A DNA stretch of 33,878 nucleotides, taken from the NCBI GenBank assembly GCA_030037755.1, contig JASHQD010000202.1, positions 1 to 33,878 on the forward strand, given 5' to 3'. The stretch is from Terriglobia bacterium (lineage in GTDB: Bacteria > Acidobacteriota > Terriglobia > UBA7540). Each line of letters starts with the position of its first letter. The first letter of the stretch is position 1. A program made the translations under genes and the position numbers. The notes beneath the pieces were generated by a model. It was not told the DNA's origin and did not search any database. It worked only from the letters and a program-made list of their open reading frames with translations. Below, piece after piece: positions 1 through 9,210 of the stretch.

Positions 1-1
1 G

Positions 2-1216
<1,215 letters not shown>

Positions 1217-1225
1217 GTTCGTTTC

Positions 1226-1259
1226 GCAGGAGCGCGGGCATCCTGGCCTGCGCTCCTGC
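1226..1259. terminator. Hairpin between convergent katG and mqnA
   Basis: Perfect 10-bp inverted repeat, GCAGGAGCGC at 1226-1235 and GCGCTCCTGC at 1250-1259, around a 14-nt loop. It starts 9 bases after the katG stop and ends 6 bases before the mqnA stop, so it could end transcription from both sides. There is no clear U-run. The loop contains GGGCATCCTG, which recurs near 22450 and 22495, so this may also be one copy of a dispersed hairpin repeat. Confidence 0.55.
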
Positions 1260-1265
1260 CGCTCC

Positions 1266-2057
1266 TCATCCGAAATCCAGGTCCTTTGCAGGAGGCGCGA
1301 CGCCGAGTTCGTGCGCCAGACGGTAGAAGAGCTTCAGACCTGCCACGTTCTCCTCATCCAGGCTGTAGTCGATGTTCCCGGTGAGGTACGAGCGCACGTC
1401 CTGCGGCGGCAATCCGAGGCGCGGCGCCCACTCGGCGGCGATATCGTCCACATGCGCGAGGCCTTCATCGCGCGAGCGAGAGAAATCGCCGGCAAGGCCG
1501 GCGGCATCGAAGGAGGGACCGGGCCGGTAAGCCCAGACCGCGAACACGAAGGGCAATCCGGTGAAGCGGCGCCACTGCTCCGCCAGATCGTAGATCCGGG
1601 CGCTGCCGCTGTAGACCAGCGCAGGATCGCCGATGAGCAGCGCGGCGTCGGCCGAGCGCAGCATGGCGTCGGGGTCGGGGCTCGACGGCGAGGTCTCAAT
1701 GTCGAGACGGTAGAATTTGCGGAGCAGAATCTGAACCAGGGCCGCCGACGTCCGGGAGGAATCATCAAGGGCCACGATTCGAACCTGTTCGATGGGAACG
1801 CGCGCCAGCAGCAGCACACTGCGGACGCGTTGTTGGGACCCGATGGCAAGCGCGGGCAGCAGTTTCAGCCCGTCGATGCGCTGATACTCGATCGAAGGAA
1901 TGATGCCGATATCGGCGCGGCCGTCGCGCAAGTCGTCCGCGCACCGGGCCGGCGTGGTGAACGTCAGCTCGAACCGATCGCGGAGACAGCCATGCGTCAT
2001 GCCCCACACGAGAGGGGCCGTGTTGAGATACTGCACTACAGAGACTCTGGGCTTCAC
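1266..2057 (-). CDS. mqnA: Chorismate dehydratase MqnA (futalosine menaquinone pathway)
   Basis: Predicted to convert chorismate to 3-[(1-carboxyvinyl)oxy]benzoate, the first step of the futalosine route to menaquinone, in the cytoplasm. The 263-residue protein has the typical opening VSVVQYLNTAPLVWGM, the DLRDGRADIGIIPSIEY segment (the D-G-x-x-D-x-x-I-I-P-x-x-E-Y pattern of this periplasmic-binding-protein-like fold), LDDSSRTSAAL, and LLIGDPAL. Length fits the family (about 250-290). The start is GTG at 2057; AAAGG lies about 10 bases upstream on the minus strand. It is divergent from the M61 peptidase gene with only 68 bases between them. mqnE, a ubiX homologue and a UbiA-type prenyltransferase lie 7-11 kb away, which supports the pathway call. 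Confidence 0.9.
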   Translation of the reverse strand: MKPRVSVVQYLNTAPLVWGMTHGCLRDRFELTFTTPARCADDLRDGRADIGIIPSIEYQRIDGLKLLPALAIGSQQRVRSVLLLARVPIEQVRIVALDDSSRTSAALVQILLRKFYRLDIETSPSSPDPDAMLRSADAALLIGDPALVYSGSARIYDLAEQWRRFTGLPFVFAVWAYRPGPSFDAAGLAGDFSRSRDEGLAHVDDIAAEWAPRLGLPPQDVRSYLTGNIDYSLDEENVAGLKLFYRLAHELGVAPPAKDLDFG

Positions 2058-2125
2058 GAGAATCGCGCCTTTCGGGACGTGCGAGAAAACAACGGTCCTG
2101 GCTTGCTTACCGGGGGCACATCGGC

Positions 2126-4099
2126 ATGATGCGAGATAAAAATTCTACCACGTCAGGCGGGTCGATTCGCACGCGGACCGCGCGACCGGATCATCGGATT
2201 ATCCGATCATTGCCGCGGCCCGCCGGGCTGGTACTCGCGATCCTTCTGTCGGCCGCGATCCAGGCAAGCGCCGCTGCCCAATCGACCGCTCCGCTTCAGC
2301 TTCATTATCAGCTTCGCATCGCGCAGCTCAGCGAACACCTGGCGGGCATGGACATCGATGCGCGCGGTGTCGCTTCCCAATCCCTCGATTTCGCGATCCC
2401 TGCCTGGTCGCCTGGGCGCTATGCAATCTACGATTTCGCCAAAAACGTCCAGGAATTCACGGCGACGGATGCCAATGGACATCCGCTCGAGTGGTCGCAG
2501 CCTGACAAGCAAACCTGGCGCGTCGAGACCGGCGGCGCCACAGAAATCCGCGCGCGCTACAAGGTGTTCGGCAACGACCTGAACGGCTCCTTTTCACAGA
2601 TCGACACAACCCATGCCAATCTGAATGGCGCGTCGATTTTCATGTATATCGCGGGGCACAAGTCCGACCCCGTGCATCTCGATATCGACGTACCCGACGG
2701 ATGGAAAGTGGCGAGCGGCTACTCGCTCGATCCGCTTCAGCACAGTTTCGACGCTCCCAACTACGATCGCTTGATCGATACGCCGCTCGAAATCAGCCCG
2801 AGCGTGACCTGGGAAGAATTCACGGACCACGGCAAGACGTTCCGCGTGGCGGTGCACGACTATGGCACGGATGCGGACGAGCGCGTGGCGCTGCTGAAGA
2901 AGCTTACGGATGGCGTGCACAAAATTGTCGCTATCGACATGGCGATGATGCCTGCGCCGGACTTCGACCACTACACGTTCCTCTTCCACTTCGCGCCCGA
3001 GATTGCCGCCGGCGACGGCATGGAGCACCTGAATTCCACCGAGATTATCATCAACCAGTTGCTATCGGATGACGGCATCGACGAGGCTCTCGTCGATGCG
3101 GCGCACGAGTTCTTTCATGCCTGGAATGTGAAACGGCTCCGGCCGGCCGCCCTTGGACCTTTTGACTACACGAAGGAAGATTACACGCAGTCGCTGTGGT
3201 TCGCCGAAGGCGTCACGACCTACTACTCCTATATGACCCTGCGACGCGCCGGAATCTGGACCGAGGCGGAATTCCGCAAGCGGCTGAGCGGCGAAATCCA
3301 GACGCTGGAGTCGGAGCCCGGGCGCAAACTGATGTCGGCCGAGAGTTCAAGCTTCCACGCCTGGTTCTATGATCGCTCGGCGCAGATGCAGGAGACGAAT
3401 TTCGCCAACACCACAATTTCCTACTACAACAAGGGCGCCATTCTCGGCATGCTGCTGGATCTCGAGATTCGCGCGCGCACCGGCGAGCGCAAATCGCTCG
3501 ACGACGTGATGCGGCTGATGTACCAGCGATTCTACGGCGCGCCCGCCGGCACCTACTACCTGCCGGGCCGCGGCTACGAGGAAAGCGACATTCTGCAGGC
3601 GCTGAACGAGGTCAGCGGCAGCGATTTCACCGACTTCTTCCGGCGCTACGTGCAGGGAACAGACCCGCTGCCCTACAGCGAGACACTGGCGAAGGCGGGT
3701 CTCGAGCCGCAGAACGCTCCCGAGGGCTCCGAGCCTAGCCTCGGCATTCAGTACCGGCCCGCCAACACCGGCATTCTGATCACCTCGGTGAATCCCGGAG
3801 GCGCCGCGGATCGCGCCGGATTGGGCCGCGACGACTTGCTGGTGGCGGTGGATAACTTTTCGCTGGCCACCGAATCGCTTGCCGACCGGCTGAAGATCTA
3901 TCCGCCCGGCGCCGAAGTCCCCTTCACCGTCCAGCGGCACGCCGATCGCGAGATCGTTACCGTAAAGCTCGATCCGCCGCGGCACGACGGGTACGAGATC
4001 GTCGATCTGCCGGGCGCGACCGCACAGCAAGCTGCGATACGCCGGACGTGGTTAATGAGCGCGCCGAATTCCTCGGTGTCCTCCGTGAGCCCTCCGTAA
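2126..4099 (+). CDS. Exported M61 family (glycyl aminopeptidase-type) metallopeptidase with PDZ domain
   Basis: Zinc peptidase of family M61, predicted to act outside the cytoplasm. The 657-residue protein has a basic N-terminus followed by a hydrophobic stretch (about residues 33-51, ending ASAAAQ) that reads as a signal peptide. The M61 N-terminal beta domain spans roughly 55-230. The catalytic domain has GDGMEH near 297-301, HEFFH at 327-331 (two zinc histidines and the general base Glu328), and Glu361 in WFAEGVTTYY as the likely third ligand. A PDZ domain sits near 545-610 (GILITSVNPGGAADRAGL). The last 20 or so residues are Ser/Pro-rich and come from a CCTCGGTGTCCTCCGTG-like repeat that runs past the stop, so the native C-terminus may have been altered. 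Start ATG 2126 is chosen for the signal peptide; an adjacent ATG at 2129 is equivalent. Confidence 0.9.
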   Translation: MMRDKNSTTSGGSIRTRTARPDHRIIRSLPRPAGLVLAILLSAAIQASAAAQSTAPLQLHYQLRIAQLSEHLAGMDIDARGVASQSLDFAIPAWSPGRYAIYDFAKNVQEFTATDANGHPLEWSQPDKQTWRVETGGATEIRARYKVFGNDLNGSFSQIDTTHANLNGASIFMYIAGHKSDPVHLDIDVPDGWKVASGYSLDPLQHSFDAPNYDRLIDTPLEISPSVTWEEFTDHGKTFRVAVHDYGTDADERVALLKKLTDGVHKIVAIDMAMMPAPDFDHYTFLFHFAPEIAAGDGMEHLNSTEIIINQLLSDDGIDEALVDAAHEFFHAWNVKRLRPAALGPFDYTKEDYTQSLWFAEGVTTYYSYMTLRRAGIWTEAEFRKRLSGEIQTLESEPGRKLMSAESSSFHAWFYDRSAQMQETNFANTTISYYNKGAILGMLLDLEIRARTGERKSLDDVMRLMYQRFYGAPAGTYYLPGRGYEESDILQALNEVSGSDFTDFFRRYVQGTDPLPYSETLAKAGLEPQNAPEGSEPSLGIQYRPANTGILITSVNPGGAADRAGLGRDDLLVAVDNFSLATESLADRLKIYPPGAEVPFTVQRHADREIVTVKLDPPRHDGYEIVDLPGATAQQAAIRRTWLMSAPNSSVSSVSPP

Positions 4100-4100
4100 C

Positions 4101-4119
4101 CTCGGTGGAGAGCCGAGGT
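4101..4119. repeat. Small hairpin within a CCTCGGTG/CCTCCGTG repeat tract
   Basis: CCTCGG and CCGAGG form a 6-bp stem around a 7-nt loop directly after the M61 stop codon. The same tract (about 4068-4119) contains repeated CCTCGGTG, CCTCCGTG and CCTCCGTA words. It could act as a weak terminator between convergent genes. Confidence 0.35.
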
Positions 4120-4154
4120 CTCATGAAGCCTTGGAATGACATCAAGCCCGGTTC

Positions 4155-4757
4155 TCATCGTCTTGCCAGATGCCTCCGAACGATCAAAACGAGCGCTCCG
4201 GCAACAACCGCAATCAGGATGGCCAGATCCAGGTTGCGGGCGAAATGAACCAACCGCTGCCAACTCGATCCAAGCGCGTACCCGGCAACGCCGATCGCCG
4301 TTCCCCACAGAACGGCTCCTGCCGCATTGGCCAGCAAGAAATAACGATAGCGCATCCGGAATCCGCCGGCGAGCGGTCCGGCCAGGATGCGCAGCCCGGC
4401 GATGAATCGCGCCACAAAAACGGCCCACGCGCCGTAGCGCAGGATGGCGTTCTCGGCCTGATCGAACCGGCGCTCCGTCAGGAAGGCGTGCCCGCGAATG
4501 CGCCGCAGCAGCTTGTCTCCGCCGGAGTGGCCAATCCAATAGCCTAGATTATCGCCCACGATCGCGCCCAGGATCGCGGTCACGATCACCCATTTCAGCC
4601 GCAGTGTGCCCTCGTGGGCCAGGAAGCCGCCGAACAGGAGGACGGTCTCGCCGGGAACCGGCAGCCCGGCGTTTTCGAGCATCACGCCGCCGAACACTGC
4701 GCCGTATCCGTAGCGGGCGAAGAACCGGGTAAGGAGGCGGTAGATGACGTGGGCCAC
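4155..4757 (-). CDS. DedA family (VTT domain) integral membrane protein
   Basis: DedA/SNARE-associated family inner-membrane protein of 200 residues, the normal family length. Members are linked to lipid scrambling or undecaprenyl-phosphate recycling and to envelope stability; the substrate cannot be told from sequence. Visible hallmarks are GGVMLENAGLPVPGETVLLFGGFLA near the N-terminus (the E-N-x-x-x-P-x-P-G-E motif), GDNLGYWIG with its acidic residue, VARFIAGLRILAGPLAG (the F-x-A-R-F-x-x-x-x-R signature), and several hydrophobic helices with a final membrane segment at about 175-193. It ends in a basic tail, VRRHLARR. The gene is followed on the same strand by nothing close and preceded 30 bases upstream by the DUF6265-like gene, so the two may share a transcript. 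Confidence 0.87.
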   Translation of the reverse strand: MAHVIYRLLTRFFARYGYGAVFGGVMLENAGLPVPGETVLLFGGFLAHEGTLRLKWVIVTAILGAIVGDNLGYWIGHSGGDKLLRRIRGHAFLTERRFDQAENAILRYGAWAVFVARFIAGLRILAGPLAGGFRMRYRYFLLANAAGAVLWGTAIGVAGYALGSSWQRLVHFARNLDLAILIAVVAGALVLIVRRHLARR

Positions 4758-4787
4758 GTGCGCTGGAAGTGCCGAATCCGCCCGAAT

Positions 4788-5309
4788 TCACTGGTTCAGG
4801 CTGAAGGCGAATTCCTTCTTTCCCTTGTGCCCGCCGGCTTCGCGTTCGAGCACCTCGGTCAGGGTCACCGGCGAGCTGCGTCGGTACGTGATCGTCGATG
4901 ACTTGTCGGCGTTGACGAACACGACCTGGTTCTCCGTGGCGCTGTCCACGGTGTACGTGAGCGGCGCGCCCTTCTCTTCCCACCCCGTAAGGCCCGGATC
5001 GAAATGGCGCACGTGAAGCTCAGGCCCGCCGGGACTCGTTTCGATCACCATGAACTCATAGAACTGGACCTTGCCGTTCTCCATGTAGCGGAACATGCCC
5101 ATCATCGAGTCCGAGGAGGGCTGGCTCCATTCCTCGTCGAAAAGTCCTCCGGTAATGCCGCCGCGCCAGCGGCCGGTGAGGAATGCGAAGTCCTGCACCA
5201 GCGGACCCGTGACTACCGGCGCCGGCGGACGCTGGGCCGGGCTTGAACCCTCGACCTGGGCGTGCGCGGTTACGGCCGGCCGAAACAGCAGGCCGAGAAG
5301 GAGCAGCAT
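4788..5309 (-). CDS. Exported DUF6265-like protein
   Basis: Small exported protein of about 173 residues. The mature part begins near TAHAQ and contains FAFLTGRWRGGITGGLFDEEW, then a short segment with DSMMGMFRYMENGKVQFYEFMVIE, which matches the pattern of DUF6265 proteins (single beta-barrel-like domain, function unknown). The start is placed at ATG 5309 because the following MLLLLGLLFRPAVTAHAQ is a compact signal peptide with GGAT upstream. An in-frame ATG at 5372 would add 21 residues, but these are encoded by a GACAGTCGACAGT repeat and are probably not coding. A TGC-TATAAT extended -10 box lies upstream at 5465-5470. The DedA gene follows 30 bases downstream. Confidence 0.7.
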   Translation of the reverse strand: MLLLLGLLFRPAVTAHAQVEGSSPAQRPPAPVVTGPLVQDFAFLTGRWRGGITGGLFDEEWSQPSSDSMMGMFRYMENGKVQFYEFMVIETSPGGPELHVRHFDPGLTGWEEKGAPLTYTVDSATENQVVFVNADKSSTITYRRSSPVTLTEVLEREAGGHKGKKEFAFSLNQ

Positions 5310-5339
5310 CGATATCCAGCCGAGCCGAAAGAAGCCGCC

Positions 5340-5365
5340 AGTTGACAGTCGACAGTCGACAGTTT
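5340..5365. repeat. GACAGT-type direct repeat
   Basis: Three consecutive GACAGT units (TTGACAGTCGACAGTCGACAG plus T) upstream of the DUF6265-like gene. The same words recur at about 11499-11525, 21162-21180, 24502-24524 and 24740-24775, in both orientations. Confidence 0.75.
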
Positions 5366-5464
5366 GCCACATAGACTAGGGCCTTAAGCTACCGCTTGCA
5401 GTTTTCTGGCGCCAAAATGCCCGCCGCCATCCGAAGCCCGCCAGCCGCAACTCTTGCACGTCAC

Positions 5465-5470
5465 ATTATA
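5465..5470 (-). promoter_or_regulatory. Extended -10 element for the DUF6265-like gene
   Basis: On the minus strand TATAAT is preceded by TGC, an extended -10 pattern. No good -35 box is seen at 16-18 bases. It would give a leader of about 150 nt that contains the GACAGT repeat. Confidence 0.4.
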
Positions 5471-5525
5471 GCAACAGCGCTTATCGGGCGTACCGAGGTC
5501 AATAGACCGATGATCCGATCCTGCC

Positions 5526-6623
5526 TCACTTCCCCGCGATACGCCCGAGGAACATCGAGATGAATCGCTCGGCATTCACATCCACGGCCACCTTGGCATT
5601 GGGCGTGACCGGGTCCACCGCCTCGATCCACAGGCGGCCATCGTGCGGCACATTGCGCTCGACCGTGTTCGTCCGATTCGCCACCGTCTCGCCGCGCGTG
5701 AACTGGCCCCGCGTTTCGACGTCGACGCGCATGGCCTCGGTGGTCACGATCGCAGGATCGATCGCGGTGCCAACGGCGAGCGGATCGTACATCTGCACGC
5801 CGGGGGCGCCGTATTTCTCCGAAAGATCGATGAGGAACTTGAGCACGCCCACCACAAAGTCATTCTCCGGACCGTGCGTTCGCTCCAATTGCGCGATGTG
5901 GGCGCGCGTCACCAGCGTCTTGTTCCCGACGTCGAGCCCGACCATGGTAATGGGCCAGCCGGCATTGAAGACGATTTGCGCCGCTTCGGGGTCGCCGAAG
6001 ATGTTGGCCTCCGCGGACGCGTTCACGTTGCCGCCGGAAATCGATCCGCCCATGACGACGACGTCGCGGACCAGCGGCACAATCGAGGGATCTTTGGAGA
6101 CGGCCAGCGCAATGTTGGTTTCCGGACCGACCGGCACCAGCGTGATTTCGTGCGGATGCTTGTGGATCGTCTCGATGATCAGATCGGGACCGAAACGCGG
6201 GTCGGCGGTGCACTTCGAAGGCGGCAGTTCGATATTCGCGAGGCCGTTTCTCCCGTGCCAGAACTCCGCCGTCACCAGCTTCTGGTTGAGCGGATGCTCG
6301 GCGCCGTGCGCCACGGGAATGTCACAGCGCCCGGCAAGCGAAACCAGCCGCAGCGCATTATCAAGACCTCGTTCGGCCGTGACGTTGCCCGGCACGACGG
6401 TGATCGCCTGCACGTCGAGCTCAGGCGAGTTGAGCGCCAGCAGAATCGCCATGGCGTCATCGGTGCCGGGATCGGTATCGATGATCACCTTCCGCGGCGC
6501 AGGTCCGGTGCCCTGCGGTCTCGCGATCGAGTTTCGAGCGGCAAGCGGAAAGACTATGAGCAACACGAACGTCAGCAGGAATCGACGGAAGGAGTGACGG
6601 CTCGCGAATCCCTGGATATTCAT
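5526..6623 (-). CDS. Exported inosine-uridine type nucleoside hydrolase with altered catalytic His
   Basis: Nucleoside N-ribohydrolase family, predicted to cleave the glycosidic bond of nucleosides, here probably outside the cytoplasm. With start ATG 6623 the protein has 365 residues and a clear signal peptide (SFRRFLLTFVLLIVFPLA, about 11-28). The calcium-binding signature D-T-D-P-G-T-D-D is at 49-56, MGGS near 191-194, and the sugar-binding segment GNVNASAEANIFGDPEAA near 198-215 (Glu205, Asn207). The conserved C-terminal Asp is Asp280 in QMYDPLAV. In well-studied IU-nucleoside hydrolases that Asp follows a catalytic His; here it is Tyr279. An in-frame ATG at 6665 would add 14 residues next to a hairpin repeat; it is less likely. 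Family is certain, substrate is not. Confidence 0.87.
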   Translation of the reverse strand: MNIQGFASRHSFRRFLLTFVLLIVFPLAARNSIARPQGTGPAPRKVIIDTDPGTDDAMAILLALNSPELDVQAITVVPGNVTAERGLDNALRLVSLAGRCDIPVAHGAEHPLNQKLVTAEFWHGRNGLANIELPPSKCTADPRFGPDLIIETIHKHPHEITLVPVGPETNIALAVSKDPSIVPLVRDVVVMGGSISGGNVNASAEANIFGDPEAAQIVFNAGWPITMVGLDVGNKTLVTRAHIAQLERTHGPENDFVVGVLKFLIDLSEKYGAPGVQMYDPLAVGTAIDPAIVTTEAMRVDVETRGQFTRGETVANRTNTVERNVPHDGRLWIEAVDPVTPNAKVAVDVNAERFISMFLGRIAGK

Positions 6624-6679
6624 AGATGAGCATGCTAGCCGACTGCCAATTCGATTACAAAACATTTGCGTTCATCCCG

Positions 6680-6765
6680 CGCTGTAGCGGCGGTGCCCTC
6701 ACCGCCGGGAGTTGCGGACAAAGCCCATCGTCGAGCGCGGCGGTGAGGACACCGCCGCTACAGCG
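6680..6765. repeat. Paired CTGTAGCGGCGGT hairpin element
   Basis: Two 28-bp arms, 6680-6707 and 6738-6765, are inverted copies with one mismatch, separated by 30 bases. Each arm has its own inner CGGCGGT/ACCGCCG hairpin. The right arm holds the TAG that ends the beta-helix gene (6758-6760, minus strand). The left arm is close to the nucleoside hydrolase start, so the element sits between two same-strand genes and may end the upstream transcript. Confidence 0.85.
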
Positions 6766-9127
6766 CCCGACCGGGAACCTGCAGCGGATACGCAGGCGCC
6801 AAAGCCGGCGGCGCCGGACGCGCACCGGGCAGCCGTCCTGCCTGTCCGGGATCAAACGGAACGAACCGAATCCGAGATGCCGGTGAATGCGGCCGAAGCC
6901 TGAAATCATCGGCCGGATAGTCGGGATTCACGAACAGGGGATCGGCCACCATCGAATGAACATCTTCGCCGCGCCCTTGCCACTCGCCAAAAGTAAGCGA
7001 CTGGGTGTTGAGCGGGTTTCTCCCCATCGCAAAGACGATCTCGCTGTTCCCGGGATTCCAGTACAGGTTGTAATCGAACGAAAAAAGGCTGGCGCAAGGC
7101 ACATCCGCGAACGTTTCGCGATTCCGGCAGAGCCAGAATCCGCGCAAGGGCGACGGCTCGGTCCCATAGATAATGTTGTGAGTGAAGCTGAACGACAGAT
7201 GTGCCTCGTTGTTACTGCGCTCCGCGGCGCCCATCTTCTCAAACGCGAAGATATTGTTGGTGACCTCGTTGTTCTGTCCCGTGTTCTGATGAAATCCGGT
7301 CTGTGAGACGCGATAAACCAGGTTATTCTTCGCCAGGAAATTGCTCGTGCCCTGGTCGAAGTAGATTCCCCAGCCGCCGTATCCGCCGGGACCCGGATCC
7401 TGGGTTATGTCATGGACTCTGTTGTTCACAAAACTGTTGCCCGTCGTGGTTGACGTGACCGTGTGAATCGCGCCGAGGTCGCTGGTCACGCCCTGTCCGA
7501 GTTGATGCAGATCGTTGAACTCGATCCGATTGTCATGCGCCAGGCTGCCGACATAATTCAGGCTATGCCCGAGATTGATGCCGTTGTTGTAGAAGTCGTA
7601 GATCTCGTTGTGAGCGATTCGATTGTCGTGCGCGTTGCCGATCCAGATTCCGGCGCCCTGCGGCAGCATGCGTCCGCCGCCGGTGATCAGGGTGTTCTCC
7701 ACCAGGTCGTGCTGCGCCACGTTGGCATCGGTATCTTCGAGTCCGGGCTCGTAGCCGATGCGGATTCCGCCGGCGCCAAGGTCGGTCAAGACGCTGTTCA
7801 CCACGCGGTCGTTGTAGCCATCGGCCGGATTCCAGGGGCCGGTGCCGCGAAATTCGATTCCCCAGCCTCCGGCGCGCGAGACCACGCAGCCGTCAATGAC
7901 GATCGCGCTCGAATCGAGGAAGCTGAGCGCGGCAGGCACGGTCAGCTCGCCCTGATTCGATCGATACCCCTCGGCCGGGACGATCCAATTGGTATGGGAG
8001 AACGTGAGACCCCTGAACGTGACGTAGCTTAAACCACGAGCCTCGATCAGCCGGCTCAGTTGGGGTGTAATCACCTCCGCATGCGCGGGATCTTCTCCTG
8101 GTTTCGGCAGATAGGTAATCTCACCGCTGTCGCGTTCGAGATACCACTGTCCCGGCTGGCTGAGCGCCTCGCGGACGTTCTCGACGAGGTATCGATGGCC
8201 GGGAAGGAATCCAAAGAAACGGCCGGCGCGGTTCGTCCAGCCGGTCAGGTACGCGATGTGCCTGCTCGCGTCCACCGATTTCAGCCGCATTCGTGACATC
8301 GTCCAATCCTCAAAGTCGAGAATTTCGACGTCGTCGGGATTGTGCCAGCCGGGTTGAATATCGTCGCCATTGAAATAGAAGCGGTCGAAACACTCATAAC
8401 TGCCGGCTGGCCCGACCCCGGCGCCGGGGGTCTGTCCAAACTGACCCGCAGGAGGACCCGCGCGACCCGGAGAGCGTCCCGGAGTTTCCGGCGGCAGCGA
8501 CCGGATCGGAAATCCGGGCTGCCCTACGGCGCCCATTTCTCCGAAGTATCCGCGCGGCTGAGAGGGCACGCACGCCGCCGAGAGTTGGTCGGAGTAGACG
8601 GGTCCGGCGTTGTAAAGATAGCCTGCGGTCGTGGTCCGCGGACGATAACGCCGCTCGCCGTTGACCCAGAGTTGCTCGAAGTAGTCCAGTTTCACCGAAG
8701 CCTGCCAGCGGTCGCCGGCCTGAGTCCAACCCTGAATCCGGCGACCGCCGCTTAGCACCGGCGTTTCGTTCGGGTAAGCCTCGTAGATAATCCTCAGATT
8801 CGGACCGCCGGAATCTTCCGGTCCGAGCATGAGAGGCTGATCCAAAAAGTACGTGCCCTGGCGAATCATTACCGTGATGGACGATCGGCTCTGGTTCTGG
8901 CCTTTGAGGGATCGGACCGCGTCACGGGCGCGGGCCACGGTCGCAAAGGGACCGTCGGTGCCGTGTGCGTCAGGCGCCGGCAGCTTGCCGCTCCAGCGAT
9001 CATTTCCGTCGGTAGCCACATAGAAATCTGCCGTGGCCGCGCGCACGGACGGCGCGCGGGTGATCCAGGCGGCGGCCGCCACCATCGCTGCAGCCGGCAA
9101 CAGGAGAATGGCTCGGGACTTGTTCAT
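6758..9127 (-). CDS. Exported right-handed beta-helix protein
   Basis: A 789-residue exported protein. Signal peptide at about 1-30 (AILLLPAAAMVAAAAWI, then VRAATA). Residues near 33-90 hold FYVATDGNDRWSGKLP and GPFATVARARDAVRSL, the usual entry segment of secreted parallel beta-helix proteins (polysaccharide lyase/hydrolase-like fold). From about 360 to 640 short strands rich in Asn/Gly/Ile repeat (ENTLITGGG, NRIAHNEIYDFYNNGINLG, NRIEFNDLHQLGQG, NNLVYRVSQTGF), matching beta-helix coils with asparagine ladders. A plant- or microbial-polysaccharide substrate is plausible but unproven. The last residues (VPGRAL) and the stop lie in a CTGTAGCGG repeat. Start ATG 9127 has a TAAAAT box (9144-9149) upstream and is divergent from the ubiX gene. 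Confidence 0.8.
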   Translation of the reverse strand: MNKSRAILLLPAAAMVAAAAWITRAPSVRAATADFYVATDGNDRWSGKLPAPDAHGTDGPFATVARARDAVRSLKGQNQSRSSITVMIRQGTYFLDQPLMLGPEDSGGPNLRIIYEAYPNETPVLSGGRRIQGWTQAGDRWQASVKLDYFEQLWVNGERRYRPRTTTAGYLYNAGPVYSDQLSAACVPSQPRGYFGEMGAVGQPGFPIRSLPPETPGRSPGRAGPPAGQFGQTPGAGVGPAGSYECFDRFYFNGDDIQPGWHNPDDVEILDFEDWTMSRMRLKSVDASRHIAYLTGWTNRAGRFFGFLPGHRYLVENVREALSQPGQWYLERDSGEITYLPKPGEDPAHAEVITPQLSRLIEARGLSYVTFRGLTFSHTNWIVPAEGYRSNQGELTVPAALSFLDSSAIVIDGCVVSRAGGWGIEFRGTGPWNPADGYNDRVVNSVLTDLGAGGIRIGYEPGLEDTDANVAQHDLVENTLITGGGRMLPQGAGIWIGNAHDNRIAHNEIYDFYNNGINLGHSLNYVGSLAHDNRIEFNDLHQLGQGVTSDLGAIHTVTSTTTGNSFVNNRVHDITQDPGPGGYGGWGIYFDQGTSNFLAKNNLVYRVSQTGFHQNTGQNNEVTNNIFAFEKMGAAERSNNEAHLSFSFTHNIIYGTEPSPLRGFWLCRNRETFADVPCASLFSFDYNLYWNPGNSEIVFAMGRNPLNTQSLTFGEWQGRGEDVHSMVADPLFVNPDYPADDFRLRPHSPASRIRFVPFDPGQAGRLPGARPAPPALAPAYPLQVPGRAL

Positions 9128-9175
9128 GCGGCAGAAAGTGCGATTTTAGCACGTGGGATTTCTGCGGCGCGTTTC

Positions 9176-9204
9176 TTGACTTCGCCCGATCTGCCGCCTA
9201 ACAT
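9176..9204 (+). promoter_or_regulatory. Sigma-70 type promoter of the ubiX gene, probably leaderless
   Basis: TTGACT at 9176-9181, a 17-base spacer, and TAACAT at 9199-9204. The ubiX ATG is at 9211, only six bases after the -10 box, so a normal start site would fall on the start codon itself. No Shine-Dalgarno-like sequence is present between them. This suggests a leaderless mRNA. Confidence 0.6.
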
Positions 9205-9210
9205 CGCGCC

